The translations under genes were made by a program, and so were the position numbers. The notes beneath the pieces were generated by a model. The model saw nothing but the letters and a program-made list of their open reading frames with translations, was not told the origin of the DNA and searched no databases. Shown here in pieces: positions 25,794 through 34,558 of a stretch of 46,181 nucleotides of DNA (position 1 is the stretch's first letter; the number at the start of each line of letters is the position of its first letter). Origin of the DNA: an uncultured Collinsella sp. (GTDB lineage: Bacteria > Actinomycetota > Coriobacteriia > Coriobacteriales > Coriobacteriaceae); NCBI GenBank assembly GCA_900552145.1, contig URYW01000006.1:1-46181 (forward strand), given 5' to 3'.

Positions 25794-26206
25794 CGACGGT
25801 TCACCTTCATGACCACGTCGCCAATCTGGACTTCGTCGCCCTCACGCAGCGTCGCGGGCTCCACGAGCTGGCGGCCGTTGACGAGCGTGCCGTTAAGCGA
25901 GTTGAGGTCCTCGATGATGAGCGCCGGGCCCTGCAGCGAAAAGCGCGCATGCGAGGCCGAGACGAACGGTTCGTTGATGCAGATGTCCGAAGATGGCGAG
26001 CGACCGACGATGACGGGGCCGAGCATGTCTACGTGGATGCCGCGGATACCGCGCGGACCCTTGTCCACATCAATCGTCCAGATAGCCGAGTCGCGGCGCT
26101 GCCCGCGCACAAGTCCCACGCCGGTCTTCATGACGGCGAACAGGAAGATATAGAGCAGGGCGACCAGGACGATGCGGCCTGCAAAAAGGACGATATCGAT
26201 GTTCAT
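25790..26206 (-). CDS. fhaB: Membrane-anchored FHA protein (FhaB/FipA-like)
   Basis: 138 residues: one N-terminal membrane helix (about 7-27) and a C-terminal FHA domain that binds phosphothreonine. The FHA signature is clear, with VGRSPSSDI, SASHARF and NSLNGTLVNG. In mycobacteria the counterpart FhaB links phosphosignalling to wall synthesis and division. The AGGGGA ribosome binding site is about 9 bases before the ATG. It starts 6 bp after the upstream FHA gene and overlaps the PP2C gene by 4 bp. Confidence 0.93.
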   Translation of the reverse strand: MNIDIVLFAGRIVLVALLYIFLFAVMKTGVGLVRGQRRDSAIWTIDVDKGPRGIRGIHVDMLGPVIVGRSPSSDICINEPFVSASHARFSLQGPALIIEDLNSLNGTLVNGRQLVEPATLREGDEVQIGDVVMKVNRR

Positions 26207-26212
26207 AAGCGA

Positions 26213-27226
26213 CTATCCCCTAAATTCAAAGGTACTCAGGCCAAACGTCAGCAGATCGCCGTTGCGCAGCGGGCAGCGCGTAATGCGGCGGTTGTTGACG
26301 AGCGTGCCGTTGGTGGAATTGAGGTCCTCGATCGACCAATCCGAGCCCGTAAAGGTGAGCTGGGCGTGGCGGCGCGACACGTTGGGGTCGCGCAGGGCAA
26401 TGTCGGAAACTGAGCGCTCGCGGCCGATGGTCACCTGTGCGGAGGTGATGCTATGGCTCTCGCCGCTCACGACGTCGACGAGCTGGGCGAGCGGGCGCTG
26501 CGGGGCGCGAGTGCTCGCCATGTTGGAGGCGATGCCGGCTGCGGCGCCTAGGCCCGCGGCGGCACCGGTCGCGGCGGCGCCGCCCATGCCGGCAAGCGCG
26601 TCGCGCGAGACGGTCTGCGGCACCGGGATGGGTGCGGCGGCGGGGTCGGGGACGCTAGGCGCGAAGGGGTCTGCCACGGCAAGCGGGTCGGGAGCGGCGG
26701 CGCGAGGCGTCGGCTGCTGCTGGGGCATGGCGGCGGGGCGCTGCTGCTGCGGGGCAGCAAACTGCTGCTGGCCGGCGCGCGGGGCGCTGGCGGCACGGCT
26801 TGCCGCGGAGTTGTTCTGGCCCAGGCCGTTTTGATAGGCGCGCTCTTCCTCGTACAGGCGGCCGAGCGTGGGGGCATCGACGTTCTCGGCAAAGACCGAG
26901 AACTTGCCGGCGCGCAGCTGCGGATCGATCATAAAGCGCACGAGGGGCTCGCCGACAAAGACATAGCGGCGCTTTTCGGCCTGCGCCTTCACGAACTCGC
27001 GGACCTCGCGCGAAAGCTCGGGGTAGAACGGGGCGAGCATGGGATCGTCGTCGGCGGCGATAAGGATGGTATAGAGTGCCGGCGCCGTGTTGACGCCGTT
27101 AATCACCAGAGTCTGATCCTCCATGTCGCGAGCGGCCTGCTTGGCAAGCTTCTTAAAGGAGCACGGGGCACGGGTGGCACCGAAGATGCCGGCCACGTGG
27201 TCCTCGAAGATGTTCAGGAAGTTCAC
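26213..27226 (-). CDS. fhaA: DUF3662-FHA protein (FhaA-like)
   Basis: 337 residues. The N-terminal DUF3662 domain (about 1-125) opens with MNFLNIFEDHVAGIFG and contains the PNVYTI-like region YTILIAADD. A Pro/Gln/Ala-rich linker (about 140-240) precedes an FHA domain with IGRERSVSDI, VSRRHAQL and NSTNGTLVNN. In mycobacteria FhaA binds the phosphorylated MviN pseudokinase domain and restrains peptidoglycan synthesis; the same role here is inferred. The ATG overlaps the stop of the preceding kinase gene by 4 bp. Confidence 0.93.
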   Translation of the reverse strand: MNFLNIFEDHVAGIFGATRAPCSFKKLAKQAARDMEDQTLVINGVNTAPALYTILIAADDDPMLAPFYPELSREVREFVKAQAEKRRYVFVGEPLVRFMIDPQLRAGKFSVFAENVDAPTLGRLYEEERAYQNGLGQNNSAASRAASAPRAGQQQFAAPQQQRPAAMPQQQPTPRAAAPDPLAVADPFAPSVPDPAAAPIPVPQTVSRDALAGMGGAAATGAAAGLGAAAGIASNMASTRAPQRPLAQLVDVVSGESHSITSAQVTIGRERSVSDIALRDPNVSRRHAQLTFTGSDWSIEDLNSTNGTLVNNRRITRCPLRNGDLLTFGLSTFEFRG

Positions 27227-29076
27227 GAAAGATCACTCTCCGTATAGGTTCTTTGGTATCCGAGCAAATATAGGCATATCCCAACGATTATAGAGGATAG
27301 GATTCCCGCAACCGCCGCCTTGGCGATGACCGCGACTGCAAGGCTGGCAATTTCCATATGGTGTGCAAGACAGGACGCCGCTGCGCAGCCGATGCCGGTG
27401 ACAGCGATGGCGGCGATTGCGGCAAGGTTTGAGCCCTGATCGGCACGCTTGGCATGGGCATTGAGCAGCGCGGATGACGCTGCGGCAGTTGCCGCGACCA
27501 GCCCAAAGGCAGCCCAAAGGAGCGGGTCTCCCAGCGCTGCGGCAACGTTACCGAGCCCCAGCACGCCTCCGGCTGAAAGCGCGACCGTGGCCAGACGGGC
27601 AAAAAGCGCGCCCATGCCCGTTGCCGCGGCGGCGCTTGCCGGGCCGAGCCAAAATGACGCGACGCCGGCGGCGACCCCAGCTGCTAGGAAGGTATTGCCG
27701 GTCAGACAGCCAAGCGCGAGTGCACAGGTGAGTGCGGCGCTCGCGGCAGCCTCGGTGCGACCCCAGGCGATCCACCAACCGGACATGGCGGCGGCAAAGA
27801 TCACCGCGACGGGCAACATCGATAGGATGCCCTGCGCCTGCATGGTGGCGTTGGCCATGAGCACCAAAAAGCCCACAGCCGAGATGGCCGAGCCAATCTG
27901 GGGGGCCAGGCCAGCCGCCGCTCCGATCGCGATGGCCGCAATGACCAGGCCGGGAAGCGCCGCGACCCCGGCCGTTTGCATCAGCAAAAAGCTAAAGGTG
28001 CCGCACGTTAGCGCCGAGATAGTGCGCATGGTGTAGTCGCGCGCATGGCTCCAGCGCGTGCCCGCCCAGCCGAGTGCGGGGTCGACCTCGATGGCATCGT
28101 TCTCGTAGTGCGACGGCTCGATACCGTCGAGCTCCTGCTCGTCATCCGAAAGCTCGCCAACCATTTGCTCCAGGCTGCGACGGCCCTCGCGCACGCTGCC
28201 CAGACCGGCAAGGAGCTGGTCGCAAAATGCCTCGATGCTGTTGGGGCGGTCCTGCGGCATGGGGGAGAGCGCGCTCATGAGCGCGGCCTCGGCTCCCGGG
28301 GGAAAGTGTGGTATCAGCTCGCTGGGATAGGTGGCGCCGCCGATGATGCGGTCGAGCGAGTCGGCGGGCGTGGCCGCCATAAAGGGAGCGCTGCCGCACA
28401 GGCCCTCGTAGATCACACAGGCGAGGGCAAAGACATCGGCGCGCTCGTCGACCGTGCCGGTCTCGATATCGAGCTGCTCGGGCGGCATGTAGCCGATGGT
28501 GCCGCCGCGTGAGCCGCCAAAGCCACCGGCGGACGACAGTCGCGCCATGCCAAAGTCGGTGAGCTTTACATTGCCCGAGTGGTCGATGAGCACGTTGGCG
28601 GGCTTAATGTCCAGGTGGAGTACGCCATTACTATGGGCGAAGGTGAGCGCCTGGCCCAAGGCATCGGCAATGGCCGCGGCCTCGTCAAAGGTAAGGGAGT
28701 GGCCGTCTACGCGATGCAAAAACTCGGCCAGCGACATGCCATCGACATATTCCATGACCAGGTAGGCATAGGCTGTGTCGTGCGTAAAGTCGATGACCTG
28801 CACGATATTGGGATGTTGAAGCATGGCGGCGGTGTGCGCCTCGCGCAGGACATCCATGATGTCGCTGGCGGGCATGCCGACACCGTTGATAAGGGGGATA
28901 CGCTTAATGGCGACGCGGCGGCGCAGGTGCGTGTCGCGGCAGATCTCGATGGAGCCAAAACCGCCGGTCGCAAGTGTCTCGAGCGGCTGGTACCGCTTGA
29001 GCAGCTCGCGAGAGCTGGTGCCCTCCAAAGGAACGTCCGGCGAGAACCGGGCGGTATGTTGCGAGAAAAGCGGCAT
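27223..29076 (-). CDS. Ser/Thr kinase with C-terminal multi-helix membrane domain
   Basis: 617 residues from the ATG at 29076 (MPLFSQ), with gaggg 6 bases upstream; a TTG two codons earlier touches that site. The kinase domain (about 28-300) has ATGGFGS, K58, DFG at 174-176 and PPEQL. The catalytic loop reads HLDIKPAN, with Leu replacing the Arg of HRD while D156 is kept, so it is a non-RD kinase and need not be activated by loop phosphorylation. After an acidic linker come about ten short hydrophobic helices rich in Ala and Gly (about 355-605). It has no PASTA repeats. It is the first gene of the operon and holds the position of pknA. Confidence 0.88.
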   Translation of the reverse strand: MPLFSQHTARFSPDVPLEGTSSRELLKRYQPLETLATGGFGSIEICRDTHLRRRVAIKRIPLINGVGMPASDIMDVLREAHTAAMLQHPNIVQVIDFTHDTAYAYLVMEYVDGMSLAEFLHRVDGHSLTFDEAAAIADALGQALTFAHSNGVLHLDIKPANVLIDHSGNVKLTDFGMARLSSAGGFGGSRGGTIGYMPPEQLDIETGTVDERADVFALACVIYEGLCGSAPFMAATPADSLDRIIGGATYPSELIPHFPPGAEAALMSALSPMPQDRPNSIEAFCDQLLAGLGSVREGRRSLEQMVGELSDDEQELDGIEPSHYENDAIEVDPALGWAGTRWSHARDYTMRTISALTCGTFSFLLMQTAGVAALPGLVIAAIAIGAAAGLAPQIGSAISAVGFLVLMANATMQAQGILSMLPVAVIFAAAMSGWWIAWGRTEAAASAALTCALALGCLTGNTFLAAGVAAGVASFWLGPASAAAATGMGALFARLATVALSAGGVLGLGNVAAALGDPLLWAAFGLVAATAAASSALLNAHAKRADQGSNLAAIAAIAVTGIGCAAASCLAHHMEIASLAVAVIAKAAVAGILSSIIVGICLYLLGYQRTYTESDLS

Positions 29077-29156
29077 GGCCAACCCTCGTGCGTTTAAAGT
29101 TCGTTTGCGAGTGGCGGGCGCGGAGCCGAGCCGTTCGCGGTGGCATAGATGCTGCT

Positions 29157-29187
29157 AGTGTAGCACGCTCGGGTGGGCGATATTCAA
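29157..29187 (-). promoter_or_regulatory. Probable promoter of the kinase / cell-wall operon
   Basis: On the minus strand, TTGAAT (29182-29187) is followed 19 bp later by TGCTACACT, an extended -10 with TACACT at 29157-29162. The spacer is longer than ideal, but the extended -10 would compensate. Confidence 0.5.
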
Positions 29188-29224
29188 TTTAAGCTCCGTC
29201 TGGGGTCTGGACCCTGCGTCCGGC

Positions 29225-29950
29225 CTAGCGCTTCTTCTTGTTCTTCTTCTGCTTGCGCTGTTTGCCCTTGTTGTCCTGGGGCTTGTCGGCCTTGTCGCCC
29301 TGCTTGGCCTCGGCGGCGGCCTTCTCGGCCTTCATTTTCTTCTTCTTGGTCTCGATGCGGAGTTTTTTGTTGATGCGTGCCTTAAGGAAGGTGCCAAACT
29401 GCTCGGCATCGCCGCGAACAAAGGTGTCCTTAGGGATTGTCACGCCCTGGTCGGCGAACATGGCCACAAAGATGCGCTCGCCGTCGAGCACGTGGTCGAG
29501 CTTTTCAAACGGGAAGAACTGCGACTTGCCGCTCTTGCCCCAAACCATCAGGCCGTCCTCGTTGGCGGCGACGCGGCGATAGCGGCCACCCATGGACTCG
29601 TCGGCCTCGACGGCGTCGATAAAGTCGCGGGCGAGGGTGTGGTGCAGGTTTTTGCTCCACCAGGCCAAAAAGGCGCCGAATACGATCAGGACGACGCCAA
29701 ACTTGATCCAGCTGCCTCCGGCCACCAGCATGCCGATGCCGATGAGTGCGGCAATCGCGGCGGCGACATACAGCGAGCCGCGACGCCTGGGCGAGGCGAC
29801 CAGGCGGGCGAAGTCGGTGACCAGGTCGTTTTCGTACTGGTACTCGTTGAGGTACAGGATGCCGTCGTCGGCTGCGGACTGCTCCTCGAGCGCGACCTCG
29901 ACCTGGTCGGCTGCTTCGGAGGGAACGAGGTTGCTCTCTGCGTCTGCCAT
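29225..29950 (-). CDS. YcxB-like membrane protein with lysine-rich tail
   Basis: 241 residues. An acidic N-terminus leads to two close helices (about 62-80 and 84-98). A cytoplasmic domain resembles the YcxB-like fold (LMVWGKSGKSQFFPFEKLDHV, here in parts: LMVWGKSGKS and QFFPFEKLDHV). The tail is about 40 residues of Lys/Gln-rich low complexity ending KKNKKKR. The function of this family is unknown. AGGAG lies about 10 bases before the ATG. It is divergent from dnaX with 116 bp between them. Confidence 0.65.
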   Translation of the reverse strand: MADAESNLVPSEAADQVEVALEEQSAADDGILYLNEYQYENDLVTDFARLVASPRRRGSLYVAAAIAALIGIGMLVAGGSWIKFGVVLIVFGAFLAWWSKNLHHTLARDFIDAVEADESMGGRYRRVAANEDGLMVWGKSGKSQFFPFEKLDHVLDGERIFVAMFADQGVTIPKDTFVRGDAEQFGTFLKARINKKLRIETKKKKMKAEKAAAEAKQGDKADKPQDNKGKQRKQKKNKKKR

Positions 29951-30066
29951 GCTCTTTGGACTCCTATCGCGGCGGGCTCGCCGTACGGGTTATTATGGAA
30001 TGCAGTATGCCGTGCGACCGCATGGCCGTTGCGGCAACAAGACTCAGTATACCCGGGGGAGCACCC

Positions 30067-32547
30067 ATGGAATCGTTGTACCGAAAGTATCGCCCGCTCA
30101 CCTTTGACTCCGTGGTGGGCCAGCAGCATATCGTCTCGACGCTCGAGCACGCCATCACCGAGGGGCGCCTGTCCCACGCCTACCTGTTCTGCGGTCCGCG
30201 CGGCACGGGCAAGACCACCATGGCGCGCATCCTGGCCAAGGCGCTGCTGTGCCGCAATGCCGAGGCGGCGCGCGCCGAGGGTGCAAGCGGCTGCATGCCC
30301 GACGGTACCTGCGAGGAGTGCGAGCTCATTGCCGAGGGTAACCACCCCGATGTCTACGAGCTCGATGCCGCCTCCCGCACGGGCGTGGACAATGTGCGCG
30401 AGGAAATCATCAACTCCGTCAACTTTGCCCCGGTGCGCGGCAAGTACAAGATCTATATCATCGACGAGGTCCACATGCTCACGACGGCGGCGTTCAACGC
30501 GCTGCTCAAGACGCTCGAGGAGCCGCCGGCACACGTGATCTTTGTGCTGTGCACCACCGACCCGCAAAAGATTCTGGAGACCATCCTCTCGCGTTGCCAG
30601 CGTTTCGATTTCCATCGCATCGGCAACGAGGATATTGAGCATCGCCTGGCATACGTGTGCGAGCAGGAGGGCTTCGATTACGACGACGAGGCGCTGGCTA
30701 TCGTGGCGCGCCATGCCAAGGGCGGCATGCGCGACGCGTTGTCCACGCTGGAGCAGCTGAGCGTCTTTGGCAACGGTTCTGTGCATGCGGACGATGCCCG
30801 CTCGCTTTTGGGCGAGGTTTCGGACCAGATTCTGGGCGAGTTTGCCCGCGCCATTGCCGATCGCGATGTTGCCGAGCTCTATGGACTGATCCGTGCGCAG
30901 GTCGAGGAAGGAAACGACCTGCTGGAGCTGACGCGCGACCTGGTGGCGCATGTGCGTGACGTGTACGTTGCCTGCGTTGCCGGTGCCCGTGCCGAGCTGT
31001 TTGAGGGCGGCTCCGAGCAGGCCGAGGCGCTTGCTGCCGAGGCCGCTGCCTTTGGTGAACATCCTGCCGACCGCCTGGCCCGTGTGCTGACAGTGCTCGA
31101 CGATGCCGCATTGGAGATGAGGGGCGCGAGCGACGTGCGCCTGGTGCTCGAGATTGCCTGCACGCGTCTGGCGCGTCCCGAGGCTGATTTAACGATTGAG
31201 GCATTGGCCGAGCGCGTGGCACGCCTGGAGGCCATGGTTGCCAACGGCGCCGTGCCGGCGAGCGTGGCTGCTGCTCAGGCCGCCGCGCCTGCAGCATCCG
31301 TACCCGCTGCTGCCCAACAGCCGACGCTCATTTCGGGCGCCCGCGCTGCCGCCCCGGCGGCATCCGCTGCCCCCGCTGCTACGTCCGCGCGCCAGGGCGG
31401 TATGCCTTGGGACCGTGGTGCTGCTGCTCCGGCTGCCCAGCCTTCGCCCCGTTCTGCGTCCGTGTCAGCTTTCAAGCCTGCAGCGCCTGCACCTCAGCCT
31501 GCGCCGGCTCCGACGCCTCAGCCCGTTGCGGCCCCCGCGCCTGCCACCGCTCCGGCACCTAAGCCCCAGTCCAACAACGCCGCCCAGGTTGCCGCCGCCG
31601 GTGCCGCCGAGACGCCCGCGGTCGAGGATGCCGGAGAGCTGCAGCGCAAATGGGCCGAGGTTGTCGAGCGTGTCAAGGCGCGTCAGGCTTCCTACGCAGG
31701 GCTTTTGCTCAACGCCCGCGCCACGGCCGACGACGGCTCCAAGCTCACGGTCTCGTTCCCCGCGGGTTCGACTTTTGCCATTAAGATGCTCGGTCGCGCC
31801 GATACGCAGTCGGTGGTCCTGCCGACGGTCTGCGCGGTCTTCGGTCGTCGTGCCGTCGACTATGTCCTGGATGGGGGTGGCACGCCGGCTCCTCAACATG
31901 AGGAGCATTCTCCATCTGCACGGGCTGCGGCATCTGCGGACCCGCAACCCGTGTCCTCGGCGGCCCCTGCATCCTCGAGCGCCAGCGCGCCGCAGCAGCA
32001 AGCGGCGCCGGTAGTGGCATCGACCCCGTCGGCGCCTAAGCCTGCGGCGCCCAAACCGGCTGCTCCGACACCCGCGCCCAAGCCCGTCTCGCCCGCGCCC
32101 AAGTCGTCTGACCTGGGCAAAGCCCCCTGGCTACGCTCCGACAACCCCGCCGGCGCTCCTGCTACGGGTAAGCTCCCGACCGAGCCCGCGCCCCGAGCGC
32201 CCGAGCGCGCGTCCGCCCCCAAGGCCCAGCCTGCCGCGCCGTGGGAATTCGAGCAGGTGCCCTACGACGACGCCATGGTCGGCGGCTTCACTGGCGATGC
32301 GAGCGGGGACGATCTGCCCCCGTTCGACGTGCCGGGTGCGGCGTCCGCGCCCAAGCCCGCTGCGGCGGCATCCGCGGCCCCCGCAAGCGACGACGCCCCT
32401 GCGGCTCCCTGGGAGTCCAACCCCGGTGCCGGCAGCCCCTTCGGCCACCAGGGCGCAGCCCCGAGCATCCCGCAGACCGAGGACGAGGCCAAAGACCTCA
32501 TCCGCAGCGTCTTCGGTCAGGCCACCATCTTCAAACCGGTGGAGTAA
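30067..32547 (+). CDS. dnaX: DNA polymerase III subunits gamma and tau
   Basis: 826 residues; the ATG at 30067 (MESLYRKYRP) follows gggggagcaccc. It is the clamp-loader ATPase. Visible are Walker A GPRGTGKT at 43-50, the zinc module C62/C76/C82/C85, IIDEVHML, and the sensor and collar parts up to about 390. After that come about 130 residues of Ala/Pro-rich linker, a more ordered part (about 520-590) and another long Ala/Pro stretch ending in a short conserved tail (AKDLIRSVFGQATIF). I see no obvious slippery heptamer, so I cannot say whether a short gamma form is made. It lies upstream of ybaB-recR, the usual neighbours, here interrupted by a minus-strand gene. Confidence 0.95.
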   Translation: MESLYRKYRPLTFDSVVGQQHIVSTLEHAITEGRLSHAYLFCGPRGTGKTTMARILAKALLCRNAEAARAEGASGCMPDGTCEECELIAEGNHPDVYELDAASRTGVDNVREEIINSVNFAPVRGKYKIYIIDEVHMLTTAAFNALLKTLEEPPAHVIFVLCTTDPQKILETILSRCQRFDFHRIGNEDIEHRLAYVCEQEGFDYDDEALAIVARHAKGGMRDALSTLEQLSVFGNGSVHADDARSLLGEVSDQILGEFARAIADRDVAELYGLIRAQVEEGNDLLELTRDLVAHVRDVYVACVAGARAELFEGGSEQAEALAAEAAAFGEHPADRLARVLTVLDDAALEMRGASDVRLVLEIACTRLARPEADLTIEALAERVARLEAMVANGAVPASVAAAQAAAPAASVPAAAQQPTLISGARAAAPAASAAPAATSARQGGMPWDRGAAAPAAQPSPRSASVSAFKPAAPAPQPAPAPTPQPVAAPAPATAPAPKPQSNNAAQVAAAGAAETPAVEDAGELQRKWAEVVERVKARQASYAGLLLNARATADDGSKLTVSFPAGSTFAIKMLGRADTQSVVLPTVCAVFGRRAVDYVLDGGGTPAPQHEEHSPSARAAASADPQPVSSAAPASSSASAPQQQAAPVVASTPSAPKPAAPKPAAPTPAPKPVSPAPKSSDLGKAPWLRSDNPAGAPATGKLPTEPAPRAPERASAPKAQPAAPWEFEQVPYDDAMVGGFTGDASGDDLPPFDVPGAASAPKPAAAASAAPASDDAPAAPWESNPGAGSPFGHQGAAPSIPQTEDEAKDLIRSVFGQATIFKPVE

Positions 32548-32568
32548 CCGTGCGGGCGGGTATGCTGC

Positions 32569-33042
32569 TCAAGAAGAGGTCTCTTTGTCCGGGCGCATCT
32601 GTATTTCGGACATGTGTAGTGTGGTGCCGCGTATCTCGCATTCGAGCAGGCAGGTACGCGACGGTCGGCCTAGGATGCTGAGGTCGATACGATACGCCGC
32701 ATAGCTGTCCGTGTACTCGACTTGCTCGGCGTCGAGGGTTGCTCCGATTGTCAAGAAAGCGCCTGGTTCGGCATCGGCAATCTTGGAGTCCTTTATCTTG
32801 ACCTTGAACTCTTGGTAGAGGGACGGGCTGTTGTAGTAAATGGTTCGGGTTCCATCGGTGCACTCATCGGTCGCTTCCCATTTGACGGTGGGCTGGTCCG
32901 AGCTGGCTATCAGCAGTTCTGCTCCAAAGGCTATAGCATGGGTGATGATAACCAGCAATGCCCAGCCGACAAAGAGATAGAGAACCACATATGCAACGGG
33001 GTGTTTTGAGCGGATGTTTTGGAGCGCGTCGGGGGCATTCAT
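32569..33042 (-). CDS. Hypothetical single-pass membrane protein
   Basis: 157 residues. GGAGG lies 6 bases before the ATG at 33042. A helix at about 20-42 follows a short cytoplasmic part; the outer part has Cys residues in DECTDG and RTCLLECEIRG. I recognise no family. It sits on the opposite strand between dnaX and ybaB, which are usually adjacent, so it looks like an insertion into the dnaX-ybaB-recR group. It converges on dnaX with only 21 bp between the stops. Confidence 0.65.
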   Translation of the reverse strand: MNAPDALQNIRSKHPVAYVVLYLFVGWALLVIITHAIAFGAELLIASSDQPTVKWEATDECTDGTRTIYYNSPSLYQEFKVKIKDSKIADAEPGAFLTIGATLDAEQVEYTDSYAAYRIDLSILGRPSRTCLLECEIRGTTLHMSEIQMRPDKETSS

Positions 33043-33382
33043 GGGGCACCTCCAAATTGCTATCTATGACAATCAAATTATACCCTGCCGCCATGTGCGC
33101 CGCCTCGAGTAGTGGCTCGGCATTTAGCCATTTAGTGGTACGCGGAAAATGTCGGATTCCGGCTCTACAAGATTTAGCTTTCAATATTATGCAGATGCGA
33201 ATTATTCAACTTTGCATAATCTTTGGGCGCGGCTTGCACTCCAGGACATGTATATCGACTGAGGTAGTGTGTCCGCCCCGCTTGCTTGCCCCGCGCCGTG
33301 GTACGATTTTTGAGCTTGAAAGTCCCGCCGTGCTCCGACTGCCCTTGCAGCTTGTCGCGCGGCCGCACGTAAAGGAGCCATC
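33043..33382. other. Gene-free region upstream of ybaB
   Basis: I see no gene or RNA in this 340 bp; in particular no SRP RNA, although that gene often lies near dnaX. It holds an 8-bp dyad ATTATGCA/TGCATAAT (33186-33193 and 33213-33220) and ends with the aaaggag site of ybaB. Confidence 0.5.
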
Positions 33383-33703
33383 ATGGCCGGTATGAACATG
33401 CAGCAGATGATGAAGCAGGCTCGCAAGATGCAGGAGCAGCTTGCCGCCGCGCAGGAGAATCTCAAGTCCCAGACCGTCGACGCCTCTGCCGGCGGCGGCA
33501 TGGTCAAGGTGACCGTTAACGGCGAGATGGAGCTCGTCAACCTCACCATCGATCCCGATGCCCTCGATCCCGAGGACGTCGATATGCTGCAGGACATGAT
33601 CATGGCTGCCGTCAACGAGGCCGTCCGCGGCGTCAACGAGCTCGCCAACAAGCAGATGGGCGCCATCACCGGCGGCCTCAACATCCCGGGCATGCCGTTC
33701 TAA
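33383..33703 (+). CDS. ybaB: YbaB/EbfC family nucleoid-associated protein
   Basis: 106 residues, full length. The N-terminal helix is Met/Gln-rich (NMQQMMKQARKMQEQL). The family core follows: VKVTVNGEMELVNLTIDP and a C-terminal helix ending in QMGAITGG. It binds DNA as a dimer and shapes the nucleoid. AAAGGAG lies just upstream. recR starts 13 bp after the stop. Confidence 0.95.
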   Translation: MAGMNMQQMMKQARKMQEQLAAAQENLKSQTVDASAGGGMVKVTVNGEMELVNLTIDPDALDPEDVDMLQDMIMAAVNEAVRGVNELANKQMGAITGGLNIPGMPF

Positions 33704-33716
33704 GACACACATATAT

Positions 33717-34313
33717 ATGAGTGCGAATCACAGTCTGCAAAAACTGCTCGATGAGCTGGGCCGTCTGCCGGGCATTGGTCCCAAGTCGGCCCAGCGCATC
33801 GCCTATTACCTGTTGGAGGCCGACGCCGAGGAGGCCCGCCGCCTGGCCGAGGCCATCCTGGAGGTCAAGCAGGAGGTCCACTTTTGCAGCCGTTGCTTTA
33901 ACTACGCCACGGCCGACGAGTGCTCCATCTGCCAGGACCCGATGCGCGATACCACTCGCATTTGCGTGGTGGGCGAGCCGCGCGATGTCCAGGCGATTGA
34001 GCGCACGGGCAGCTACCACGGTCTCTACCACGTATTGGGCGGCGTGATCAGTCCCATGGACAAGATTGGCCCCGAGCAGCTGCACATTCGCGAGCTGCTG
34101 GCACGCTTGGGCCACGAGGACATCCACGAGGTCATCATCGCCACCAACCCCAATATTGAGGGCGAGACCACGGCGAGCTACCTGGCCCGCACTATCAAGC
34201 CGCTGGGCGTCGAGGTATCGCGTCTGGCAAGCGGCCTTCCCGTGGGCGGCGACCTGGAGTATGCCGACGAGCTTACGCTTGGGCGCGCCATCGAGGCCCG
34301 TCGCACGATTTAG
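33717..34313 (+). CDS. recR: Recombination mediator RecR
   Basis: 198 residues, full length. It works with RecF/RecO to load RecA at gaps. Helix-hairpin-helix LPGIGPKSAQRIA (about 17-29), a zinc finger CSRC...CSIC (about 57-72), the Toprim start RICVVGEPRDV and a C-terminal ASGLPVGGDLEYADELTLG are all present. The ATG at 33717 has no Shine-Dalgarno sequence; the upstream bases are acacacatatat. Translation is probably coupled to ybaB, 13 bp before it. Confidence 0.96.
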   Translation: MSANHSLQKLLDELGRLPGIGPKSAQRIAYYLLEADAEEARRLAEAILEVKQEVHFCSRCFNYATADECSICQDPMRDTTRICVVGEPRDVQAIERTGSYHGLYHVLGGVISPMDKIGPEQLHIRELLARLGHEDIHEVIIATNPNIEGETTASYLARTIKPLGVEVSRLASGLPVGGDLEYADELTLGRAIEARRTI

Positions 34314-34350
34314 GTGGCGAGCCTGCTCCTGCCGTATGTTTTCCTCGCGA

Positions 34351-34380
34351 CGCACGGGGTAGTCATAATTTCCCCGTGCG
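34351..34380. terminator. Hairpin after recR, carrying copy 2 of the 21-nt element
   Basis: CGCACGGGG (34351-34359) pairs perfectly with CCCCGTGCG (34372-34380). There is no T-run after it. The element inside (34357-34377) matches 6190-6210 at 19 of 21 positions. Confidence 0.5.
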
Positions 34381-34558
34381 ACTGTGAGTTTGTTGTGCAA
34401 CAAAAATGCTTCGTATCCGCTTATCGCATGGATGCTTCCGCTCGCATCCTTAATTTGCCCATTCGTTGCGCAACCTTTTGGGTTCGCTGATACACTCAAA
34501 TATGGATTCGAATGAATGCGCCGCTCCCGAGCGGCGTGTTTCTGTTGGAGGAGAACGC

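Noticed and set aside
30003..30066. SRP RNA gene near dnaX
   Set aside because: No GGAA-tetraloop core or long pairing arms were found here, or in 33043-33382.
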